Of a DNA stretch of 5,095 nucleotides, positions 1 through 5,007 are shown one piece after another (position 1 is the stretch's first letter; each line of letters begins with the position of its first letter). Both the position numbers and the translations under genes were made by a program. The notes beneath the pieces were generated by a model, which saw nothing but the letters and a program-made list of their open reading frames with translations, was not told the DNA's origin and searched no databases. The DNA comes from an uncultured Lachnospiraceae bacterium (GTDB lineage Bacteria; Bacillota; Clostridia; Lachnospirales; Lachnospiraceae), in NCBI GenBank assembly GCA_902783305.1, contig CACZQU010000323.1:1-5095 (forward strand), read 5' to 3'.

Positions 1-313
1 CGGAAATGTATCCATCCTTCTTTACCTGAAATCCCTGGGAAAAAGCGGAATCATTATTGATGATTATTCATCCATGGAAGTCGTATCCTCTGATCCGGTT
101 TCCATTTCCGACAGTTATGCTTTTTTTTCCCTGGTAAACATTTCAGGACGCGCAAAAGGGATCACCATCCGCGATGCGAAATACCCTCTTACCAACGCTG
201 AAATCACCTGTACATATCAGTATGGCATCAGCAATGAAGTGCTTCCCGGAAAAACAGCAAAGGTTTCCGTCGAGGACGGAAACCTTTTACTGATAAAAAT
301 CAGGAAGCATTAG
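1..313 (+). CDS. thiN: Thiamine diphosphokinase, C-terminal half (5' end outside window)
   Basis: Partial gene whose first complete codon is at 2; about 103 residues are visible and the stop is TAG 311-313. Thiamine diphosphokinase transfers pyrophosphate from ATP to thiamine, giving the cofactor thiamine diphosphate in the cytoplasm. The visible part begins with GNVSILLYLKSLG, matching the stretch that directly follows the family's Arg-x-Asp-His active-site motif, which would lie just before the window. It continues with IIIDDYSSMEVV and then the C-terminal thiamine-binding beta domain, with SLVNISGRAKGITIRDAKYPL followed by GISNE and a closing VSVEDGNLLLI strand. The KYPL...GISNE pair is the family hallmark. 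Bacterial members are about 210 aa, so roughly half is seen. In many Bacillota this gene follows rsgA and rpe, so these may lie upstream (inference). An ATG at 74 is internal and not the start. It converges with queT. No thiamine-type regulation is visible here. Confidence 0.85.
   Translation, partial: GNVSILLYLKSLGKSGIIIDDYSSMEVVSSDPVSISDSYAFFSLVNISGRAKGITIRDAKYPLTNAEITCTYQYGISNEVLPGKTAKVSVEDGNLLLIKIRKH
250..287 (-). terminator. Intrinsic terminator of queT, inside the thiN coding region
   Basis: A perfect 13-bp stem (259-271 with 275-287) closes a 3-base GAG loop. Read on the - strand, the stem is followed after four bases by five T residues (250-254), about 50 bases past the queT stop. 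On the + strand it is followed by only four T residues, one beyond the stem, and lies inside thiN, where termination would truncate the protein. The - direction is therefore the likely one. The encoded peptide KVSVEDGNL still fits the thiamine diphosphokinase family. The slight gap before the T tract makes efficiency uncertain. Confidence 0.65.
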
Positions 314-335
314 AAGCGGGTATGCAGCCAAAGCT

Positions 336-833
336 TCAGGACCGGGCAGCCGTCTGCTGCCCCGGCTTCCATTTTTTGCCGAGCGCAAAATACAGAATCA
401 TGCCCAGGACCCCGCAGGATATCACTTCACCGATCCCTACCGTGAGCATCATGACAGGGACAGGAAGCAGCACACCATAAGCATATCGCAATACAAAGGG
501 AATGATCAGGGTATTCGAGAGAATCGGGGGAACAGGAGCGAGATAAGGACTCCGGTTTCTCAGCTTCCATGTACATACCGCACCGATTAACGTAGCGATG
601 CTCCCAAAAACAATATCCGGGAGAGCTGCCCCGCCGAGGATATTCGCAAGCACGCATCCGACAAACAGTCCGGGGACCGCCGCCGTGGTAAAAGCCGGAA
701 GAATGGTAAGCGCTTCAGAAACCCTTACCTGGATCTCGCTGAATGAAAACGGCGCGAAAATCAGGGTGAGCACCACATAAACCGCGGCGATCATCGCTGC
801 CTGTGTCAGGAACAGTACCTTTTTGTCTTTCAT
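336..833 (-). CDS. queT: QueT family transporter: preQ1/queuosine-precursor ECF substrate-binding subunit
   Basis: The 165-aa membrane protein is the S component of an energy-coupling factor transporter that imports preQ1 or a related queuosine precursor; the tRNA-modifying enzymes TGT, QueA and QueG/QueH use it afterwards. The family is recognised by the N-terminal segment LTQAAMIAAVYVVLTLIF (9-26), the conserved stretch IQVRVSEALTILPAF (34-48), and AVPGLFVGCVLANILGG (52-68) leading into LPDIVFGSIATLIGA (71-85). Further hydrophobic segments lie near 103-120, 121-137 and 138-151, giving about six membrane spans. Length is typical. The start ATG (complement of 831-833) is set by the AAGGAG site nine bases upstream, which is part of a preQ1-I riboswitch and so independently supports the substrate. 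The shared ATPases and T subunit are not in the window. It converges with thiN and is divergent from the exported-protein genes. Confidence 0.92.
   Translation of the reverse strand: MKDKKVLFLTQAAMIAAVYVVLTLIFAPFSFSEIQVRVSEALTILPAFTTAAVPGLFVGCVLANILGGAALPDIVFGSIATLIGAVCTWKLRNRSPYLAPVPPILSNTLIIPFVLRYAYGVLLPVPVMMLTVGIGEVISCGVLGMILYFALGKKWKPGQQTAARS
342..377 (+). terminator. Intrinsic terminator of thiN, inside the 3' end of queT
   Basis: A GC-rich stem of nine pairs (342-350 with 356-365, base 363 bulged) has the loop CGTCT and is followed by a six-T tract at 372-377. It starts 28 bases after the thiN stop codon on the + strand. It lies over the last codons of queT, which encode a poorly conserved tail (WKPGQQTAARS), so the coding sequence can tolerate the hairpin. 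Six bases separate the stem from the T tract, longer than ideal. Confidence 0.6.
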
Positions 834-842
834 TTCTTTTTT

Positions 843-848
843 CTCCTT
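843..848 (-). promoter_or_regulatory. Shine-Dalgarno of queT, part of the riboswitch
   Basis: AAGGAG on the - strand lies nine bases before the queT ATG. Its GG (complement of 845-846) is predicted to pair with the CC of the aptamer loop (complement of 870-871). Ligand binding should therefore hide the ribosome binding site, which implies translational repression of queT when preQ1 is plentiful. The location is visible in the sequence; the mode follows from known preQ1-I structures. Confidence 0.85.
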
Positions 849-884
849 AGTTTTGTTTTATGTGAGGATGGTTTCGAACTCACA
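845..884 (-). ncRNA. preQ1-I riboswitch aptamer controlling queT
   Basis: Read on the - strand, TGTGAG (884-879) pairs with CTCACA (866-861) as a 6-bp P1 stem. The 12-base loop is TTCGAAACCATC, followed by the A-rich segment TAAAACAAAA and the conserved CTAAGG end. Stem, loop length, TTC at the loop start, A-rich strand and CTAAGG all correspond to the Bacillus subtilis queC-type preQ1-I aptamer, an H-type pseudoknot. The predicted P2 pairs loop CC with the terminal GG. The RNA senses 7-aminomethyl-7-deazaguanine, and its position directly before queT fits the transporter's role. Confidence 0.88.
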
Positions 885-898
885 GGTCTGGATCCTCA
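863..898 (-). promoter_or_regulatory. Alternative stem competing with riboswitch P1
   Basis: TGAGGAT (complement of 892-898), just upstream of the aptamer, is perfectly complementary to ATCCTCA (complement of 863-869). That target contains four bases of the 3' strand of P1 and adjoins the loop CC of the pseudoknot. The 7-bp stem and the folded aptamer cannot coexist, so this may be the ligand-free conformer. The complementarity is visible; the switching role is inferred. Confidence 0.4.
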
Positions 899-900
899 TC

Positions 901-1012
901 AGCCGGATCCGGATCATACCGGCTCCGCCTTGCGGGACGGCCCCGGTGTTGCGGGGTTCAGACCGCCTTTATGCGGGCAGTCTGAAAAGCACGGTTCTGC
1001 TGCCGCTGCTTT
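901..1012 (-). ncRNA. Array of five adjoining stem-loops in the queT leader, family unknown
   Basis: Five helices sit back to back with almost no unpaired bases between them. They are 986-994 with 1003-1012 (one bulge at 1006); 958-967 with 976-985 (10 bp); 941-945 with 952-956; 925-929 with 935-940 (one bulge at 937); and 901-906 with 919-924. In the 10-bp helix, one position is a G-U pair in the - strand transcript but a C-A mismatch in the + strand transcript, which favours the - strand as the RNA. The array lies between the predicted queT promoter and the preQ1 aptamer, so it should be transcribed as 5' leader. No T tract follows any helix, so these are not ordinary terminators. I do not recognise an Rfam-type family. 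It could be an additional sensor, a protein-binding leader, a processed small RNA or a repeat cluster. Confidence 0.45.
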
Positions 1013-1038
1013 AGTGGGAAAAAGCATGCAGCGTTTTG

Positions 1039-1062
1039 GTTACTATTCAGCTGAATAATAAC
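1039..1062. promoter_or_regulatory. Near-perfect palindrome over the predicted queT transcription start (operator candidate)
   Basis: The two 12-base halves are complementary except at one position (1043/1058), with a 14-base perfect core TATTCAGCTGAATA at 1044-1057. It begins about ten bases downstream of the predicted -10 box on the - strand, the usual place for a repressor operator. If transcribed it could instead fold as a hairpin at the 5' end of the leader. No regulator gene is in the window. Confidence 0.45.
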
Positions 1063-1071
1063 GCATTACGC

Positions 1072-1100
1072 ACTATATCATTATATCCGAAAAACCTCAA
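1072..1100 (-). promoter_or_regulatory. Predicted housekeeping-sigma promoter of queT with extended -10
   Basis: On the - strand, TTGAGG (complement of 1095-1100) is followed after exactly 17 bases by TATAGT (complement of 1072-1077), preceded by the extended -10 element TGA. A second TATAAT sits just upstream (complement of 1080-1085) but has no matching -35. Start of transcription would be near 1065, giving a leader of about 230 bases before queT. Match quality is good for the -10 and moderate for the -35. Confidence 0.6.
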
Positions 1101-1293
1101 GGGGATTTTTACGGTTCAGACAATCCGGCATATCAGACATTGATCGTAAACAGATCCGTTTACCTGCGCCGGTCGTACACCGTTGAAGCGGCGTGCAGCC
1201 GTGTACATCGTTATGGTAATACGCATTGATTTACCGCGCTTACGATAAAGCGCTTCTGTAAATGAATGATTCTCGTCGCTATGCCGTTCTGAT
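1101..1293 (+). other. Upstream region of the SGNH gene, rich in small inverted repeats
   Basis: This noncoding stretch lies before the ribosome binding site of the first exported-protein gene. I see four inverted repeats: GTAAAC/GTTTAC (1146-1151, 1158-1163), GTACAC/GTGTAC (1175-1180, 1201-1206, with CGGC/GCCG nested inside), GGTAA/TTACC (1215-1219, 1231-1235) and GCGCTT/AAGCGC (1236-1241, 1248-1253). The last two adjoin. I found no convincing -35/-10 pair on the + strand, so the promoter of the exported-protein genes is unassigned; it may use another sigma factor or an activator. Confidence 0.35.
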
Positions 1294-1300
1294 AAGGAGG
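1294..1300 (+). promoter_or_regulatory. Shine-Dalgarno deciding the SGNH gene start
   Basis: AAGGAGG lies six bases before the ATG at 1307. It fixes the start there and not at the in-frame ATG at 1262, which would put 15 extra polar residues before the signal peptide. Confidence 0.9.
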
Positions 1301-1306
1301 TTTTCC

Positions 1307-1939
1307 ATGAAAACGAGCTTGCCCGGAGCACTTATGTGTTTTGCCTTGTTCCTGATGCTTTTCTCTCCTGTCCATGCTTCAGGCCATGCGAAGGAAGGGA
1401 CCATTTCCGCTCCGAAGCATCCTGTCACAGCACCCGTCGAAAAGAAGATATTTATCGGTGATTCCAGAACTGTCGCCATGAGGGATGCCGTCGGAGATGA
1501 CAGTGTATGGGCCTGTATGGACTCCATGGGCTATTCCTGGATGGTCAGTGAAGCCGTTCCCGCTGTAGAAGACGAAATCACCCAAAACAGTGCCGTCATT
1601 ATCCTTATGGGGGTCAACGATATCTACAATCTTTCCAATTATATCGAGTATACCAATGCAAAGGCAGCCGAATGGGCTGCAAAAGGCGCAAATACCTATT
1701 TTGTTTCCGTAGGACCAGTAGACGACGATCCCTATGTCACCAATGCGGAGATTGAAGCCTTCAACGCTTCTCTGCAGGCCGGTCTGACCGGCGTCACCTA
1801 CATCGATATGTACAATTATCTGATGGAAAACGGATATTCCACCCTGGATGGAACTCACTATCCTGACGACGTATCCATTGCCATTTATACCTATATTGTC
1901 GACAACCTGAAGGGAAGCCGCTCCGGTCTGTGGGGGTAA
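1307..1939 (+). CDS. Exported SGNH/GDSL-family hydrolase
   Basis: This 210-aa protein carries a signal peptide (MKTSLPGALMCFALFLMLFSPVHA, written here as residues 1-24 with probable cleavage after VHA) and so acts outside the membrane. The catalytic blocks of the SGNH fold are visible: block I in IFIGDSRTVAM (nucleophile Ser53), a block II-like glycine in MGYSW (75), block III in MGVND (Asn104), and block V in DGTHY (Asp181, His184). The family comprises esterases, acyltransferases and carbohydrate deacetylases; substrate cannot be deduced. GDSRTV with GVND is typical of a group of clostridial secreted SGNH proteins. No wall-anchor, lipobox or binding domain follows, so it should be released or loosely attached. 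It is the first of three exported-protein genes, 110 bases before the next. An open - strand frame across it is a shadow. Confidence 0.82.
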   Translation: MKTSLPGALMCFALFLMLFSPVHASGHAKEGTISAPKHPVTAPVEKKIFIGDSRTVAMRDAVGDDSVWACMDSMGYSWMVSEAVPAVEDEITQNSAVIILMGVNDIYNLSNYIEYTNAKAAEWAAKGANTYFVSVGPVDDDPYVTNAEIEAFNASLQAGLTGVTYIDMYNYLMENGYSTLDGTHYPDDVSIAIYTYIVDNLKGSRSGLWG

Positions 1940-2036
1940 AGCCGCCGGACATACCGGACGATCAGACGGAGCAGCTGTTTCTTTCCCTTTATCGGCTTCT
2001 TCGGGTACCGACAGGAAAAACCAGCATTTTTCATAT

Positions 2037-2043
2037 GGAGGGA
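2037..2043 (+). promoter_or_regulatory. Shine-Dalgarno deciding the transglutaminase-like gene start
   Basis: GGAGGGA lies six bases before the ATG at 2050. An in-frame ATG at 2035 overlaps this site and has no comparable site of its own, and the frame is open back to a GTG at 1930 that overlaps the SGNH gene. The start at 2050 gives a clean signal peptide. Confidence 0.8.
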
Positions 2044-2049
2044 ATAACA

Positions 2050-3345
2050 ATGAATAAAGCCTTGCTTTACCGGCTTACCGCCTGGGGGACTGCGATTTTG
2101 CTGCTGGTTTTCAGCCCGGAGTACGCAAAGGCTGAAAGCAGCCTGCTTCCTCCTTCGGCACTGCTCATCCGCCAGTCCCAGACCCTGATGACAGGGGACT
2201 ATTTTGTTCAGGAGCCGGACACGAGTCTCAACAAAATGAGTGCCGCGGAAGTTGATTCTCTCTACAAAGCGATGGAAGCTTATGACCCGAAAGAAGATTC
2301 ACTTATCGTAAATGAAGCTCCGTATTTTTATTATTATGATCACATGGATCCCCTGGCAAAAGAAATCTACGATCTTTTTCTTCAGCTCGCCCGTGATCCT
2401 GTGTCCGAAGGCAATGTACAGATCATGATGACCCCTGTCGATCCCCTTTCCACAGAGTTTCAGTATGCTTATGCCCGCGCCAGCCTTGCCGTCACGTTTG
2501 ATCATCCTGAGCTGTTCTGGCTGTACAACACCTGCAGGGAGGCGCAGATTCAGTGCAGCAGCGAGCATCGGCGGGTGAACGGCAGGTATACCATATTTTT
2601 CCACATGAAGCAGCCCTACAACGATTTCACAAAGAAAATGACTGCTTTCAATCAGGCCGCCCAGGATTTCCTGGCGGATATTGACCGTACGAAATCCCAG
2701 TATGAAATCGTCCGTCAGATTCACGACAAGCTCATCGGACAGGTCACCTATGATCTCGCGGTCTGCGGGAGCCATACTCCCGACCTGGCGCATACAGCCT
2801 ATGGAGCTCTGGTGGCCAATACCGGCGGCGCCGCATCCACTGCAGTGTGCGACGGATATTCACTGGCATTGGAATACCTGCTTCAGCAATGCGGGATTCC
2901 TGCTGTGTTTATCGGCGGCTACGGCGGATCAAGCCGCGAGAATATGGGCGGACATGCCTGGAATATCGTCAGCGTTGACGGGCAATGGTATGAGGTTGAC
3001 TCGACGTGGGATGACAATCAGATCGACGAAGCCGGTTTTGAGGAGTATCGCAATGAATCCTGGTATGAACGCCAGATGGAGGTTATCCGCGATCCTGTTT
3101 TCCGGGAATTGCTGGGACATTTCCTGTTCCTGATTTCAACGGATTCGATGGAGCACTACATGCCATCCGGCGATGTAGACTGGAGCTTTGTGTTCAGTGA
3201 CGGCATGTATGCTCCCGATGTTTCCCCCGGCGAAAGCTTCCATGAGCGGGACGGTGCCCATATCACTGCCGGGCAGGAGGCATTCGACGATCCCTACGGC
3301 AGTGTCATTTTCCTGGCGCCCACTGCCGGGGATAACTACTTATGA
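2050..3345 (+). CDS. Exported transglutaminase-like (papain-fold) domain protein
   Basis: This 431-aa protein starts with a signal peptide (hydrophobic core around 11-22, probable cleavage after AKA at 28). Residues about 88-180 form an N-terminal region with NEAPYFYYYDHMDPLAKEIY and FDHPELFW, an arrangement seen in clostridial transglutaminase-domain proteins. The transglutaminase-like core covers about 215-325: YEIVRQIHDKL, then the nucleophile in AVCDGYS (Cys267), the histidine in GGHAWN (His302) and the aspartate in EVDSTWDD (Asp317). All three catalytic residues are present, so it is probably an active thiol enzyme, either a peptidase/amidase or a cross-linking enzyme; which one cannot be read from sequence. 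The C-terminal 90 residues match nothing I recognise. It lies 110 bases after the SGNH gene and 99 before the next exported-protein gene, with no clear terminator between, suggesting co-transcription and a shared extracytoplasmic or envelope role (inference). Confidence 0.83.
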   Translation: MNKALLYRLTAWGTAILLLVFSPEYAKAESSLLPPSALLIRQSQTLMTGDYFVQEPDTSLNKMSAAEVDSLYKAMEAYDPKEDSLIVNEAPYFYYYDHMDPLAKEIYDLFLQLARDPVSEGNVQIMMTPVDPLSTEFQYAYARASLAVTFDHPELFWLYNTCREAQIQCSSEHRRVNGRYTIFFHMKQPYNDFTKKMTAFNQAAQDFLADIDRTKSQYEIVRQIHDKLIGQVTYDLAVCGSHTPDLAHTAYGALVANTGGAASTAVCDGYSLALEYLLQQCGIPAVFIGGYGGSSRENMGGHAWNIVSVDGQWYEVDSTWDDNQIDEAGFEEYRNESWYERQMEVIRDPVFRELLGHFLFLISTDSMEHYMPSGDVDWSFVFSDGMYAPDVSPGESFHERDGAHITAGQEAFDDPYGSVIFLAPTAGDNYL

Positions 3346-3370
3346 TTTCAGGATCCGGGGAGCGTAAAGC

Positions 3371-3384
3371 GCGGAACAATCCGC
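3371..3384 (+). repeat. Small stem-loop in the gap between the last two exported-protein genes
   Basis: GCGGA pairs with TCCGC around an ACAA loop, with only four T residues ten bases further on (3393-3396). A second short inverted repeat, TTGCA/TGCAA around one base, lies at 3395-3405. Neither is strong enough to call a terminator; an attenuator or mRNA processing site is possible. No -35/-10 pair is evident in this 99-base gap. Confidence 0.25.
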
Positions 3385-3444
3385 AGGAGTCATTTTGCAC
3401 TGCAATCATTTCCAAAAGCTACGGGTAAGGGAGAGGAGGTCATA

Positions 3445-5007
3445 ATGAAAAAGAAAACAATCCGTATGCTGGCGTTGGCACTGATTCTCATTTTGCTGCC
3501 TGCACTGCCCGGTTCGGCACTGGAGGATTATTCAGAGATTGAAGATATGCTGGATGCGCTGAACGGATCCGGCGGAGCAGATGACGAATCCGGGGAGAAA
3601 GCCCCGTCGGCGCTGGATGAGATTTATTCTTTGCTGCAGGATATGGAAGGGGAAGACAGCCAGAATCCCGGAGATAAGACACCGGCCCCGGTTCCGGCGG
3701 ATAAAGATCCGTCAGCGGAGAATCCTCAGACGGATGCAGGCTCGTCATCTGAAGAGCTTCTTCCGCCGGAAAAAACCCCCATCCGGGAGGAAGAGCCTCC
3801 TGCACAAGACGGTTCTTCTGAGACAGGCATCCGCCAGGAGGATTATTCCCTGCTGGACGGCTATGATCTCACCACGCTGAACAACACAGTAGCTTTGCAG
3901 GTTCCCAGCGGCTGGGGAAGCAACCTTGGCGCCAGTGATGAGATGGTCTCCTATTCTCCGGCCAATCATTCCGGCGCCACTGATCCTGGCTCCAGCACGC
4001 TCTCTACCATCTGGTACAGTACGGAAAATGCTGACAATACCATCCTTGACGAGTATATAGACAACATCCGCAAGGAGGATATCTTCTCGGAGGTTCAGTC
4101 TGAACCATCCATCGTTGCCGGACAAGAGGGAGTGACACTCTCATACGTCATGAATGTTGGCATCAACAGCTTCCGCTGCAAATCCGCCTGCTTTGTCTAC
4201 GAAGGAAACCTCTATACGGTAGAGATGTACCAGGGTGCTAAAAGCCAGAAGGATTATTTCCCCGTCTATGAAAACGTGATCAGCAGCGAAGCGATCATGG
4301 CGGGAAGCTGGAATGTAGCGCCGCCGGTAGCCGAACCCACCGAAGCACCGCAAGCCATCACTCCGTCCGTGCCCGCCCCGGCTCCGCAGAGCGAGGTGAC
4401 AAAAGCTCCTGCGCCGCCGGCGCCGTCTTCCGGTGGAGATCTGGGGGATTTTTCCTACACCATCAATGGACACGCATACCATTTCCCCACAATGGTTTCG
4501 GACCTGGCGCCGGATGACCTTGATCTGGATCAGACACTGGAGCTTTCTTATGAGGCCGATCCTTCCCGGACAGGTGACGAGCTGATCAACACGCTCTATT
4601 TCGTCCTGGAGCACTTCCCCAGCCGCGAACTGGCCGGTGTCACCAATCTCACCGGTGCCATCGCCCCGATGGCGGAAGGCGTACTCACCGCGCTGGTGGA
4701 CACTCAGGCATCTTCGGTCAGCCTGGAGCTCCCGGGAGGCCTTGGAATCGGCAGCAGTGAAGCCTCCATTTCTGCCGCTTTTCCCGAATTCGAGGGACGT
4801 GCCATGGATGGCCTGGCCGGTTTCAGAGGTAATGACCTGCTTTACGCCTGCAATGAGCGGGAGGATGGCTGCAATGGTTACGTGATCATCCGCAACGATG
4901 CACCTTTTTGCAGTGCCCTGTCCATCATCTGTGAAAATGGAGCCATCCGGGAGATCAACTTCCAGTGCCTTGGCACCGAGACGGCCAGAAGCATTTTTGA
5001 AGCGTAG
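3445..5007 (+). CDS. Exported two-domain protein of unknown function
   Basis: The start ATG is preceded by AGGAGG at 3434-3439. The 520-aa product has a signal peptide (KKK at 2-4, hydrophobic core 8-20, probable cleavage after GSA at 25). Next comes an acidic, Pro/Ser-rich, probably disordered stretch (about 38-130) with two short amphipathic segments, YSEIEDMLDALNG and LDEIYSLLQDMEG. Domain 1 (about 143-286: VPSGWG, VSYSP, LDEYIDNI, IVAGQEGVTLSY, GNLYTVEMY, VISSEA) resembles the Mog1/PsbP-like fold of small extracytoplasmic proteins; this is pattern recognition, not proof. A Pro/Ala-rich linker (about 292-328) leads to domain 2 (about 335-515: FSYTINGHAYHFPTMVSDL, then LGIGSSEASISAAFPEFEG), a layout seen in clostridial lipoprotein-like proteins. 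Cys245 and Cys249 lie in domain 1; Cys469, 476, 489, 496 and 508 cluster in domain 2. There is no lipobox or LPXTG signal. It is the last gene of the exported-protein run, and I cannot assign a function. Confidence 0.8.
   Translation: MKKKTIRMLALALILILLPALPGSALEDYSEIEDMLDALNGSGGADDESGEKAPSALDEIYSLLQDMEGEDSQNPGDKTPAPVPADKDPSAENPQTDAGSSSEELLPPEKTPIREEEPPAQDGSSETGIRQEDYSLLDGYDLTTLNNTVALQVPSGWGSNLGASDEMVSYSPANHSGATDPGSSTLSTIWYSTENADNTILDEYIDNIRKEDIFSEVQSEPSIVAGQEGVTLSYVMNVGINSFRCKSACFVYEGNLYTVEMYQGAKSQKDYFPVYENVISSEAIMAGSWNVAPPVAEPTEAPQAITPSVPAPAPQSEVTKAPAPPAPSSGGDLGDFSYTINGHAYHFPTMVSDLAPDDLDLDQTLELSYEADPSRTGDELINTLYFVLEHFPSRELAGVTNLTGAIAPMAEGVLTALVDTQASSVSLELPGGLGIGSSEASISAAFPEFEGRAMDGLAGFRGNDLLYACNEREDGCNGYVIIRNDAPFCSALSIICENGAIREINFQCLGTETARSIFEA

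Noticed and set aside
863..884. GGTTTCGAACTC, which resembles a tRNA T-arm
   Set aside because: No acceptor, D-arm or anticodon arm surrounds it, and the same bases form the loop and stem of the preQ1-I aptamer.
1090..1110. A-tract, CCTCAAGGGG and T-tract resembling a bidirectional terminator
   Set aside because: Only two or three GC pairs can form around a small loop with a mismatch, and the stretch contains the better-supported -35 box of queT.
1930..2049. N-terminal extension of the transglutaminase-like gene from a GTG at 1930 or an ATG at 2035
   Set aside because: The extension overlaps the SGNH gene, would bury the signal peptide behind polar residues, and lacks a ribosome binding site; GGAGGGA points to 2050.
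1379..2050. A 223-codon open frame on the - strand, longer than the SGNH gene it overlaps
   Set aside because: No ribosome binding site or recognisable domain, and the + strand frame has a strong ribosome binding site, a signal peptide and all SGNH blocks. It is a shadow.
2299..2793. A 164-codon - strand frame inside the transglutaminase-like gene
   Set aside because: It lies antisense to the catalytic domain, has no start signal or recognisable family, and is best explained as a codon-bias shadow.
3342..3428. A 28-codon open frame starting in ATGA overlap with the stop of the transglutaminase-like gene
   Set aside because: The overlap would allow translational coupling, but there is no good Shine-Dalgarno sequence, hydrophobic segment or recognisable motif, and the length is within chance.
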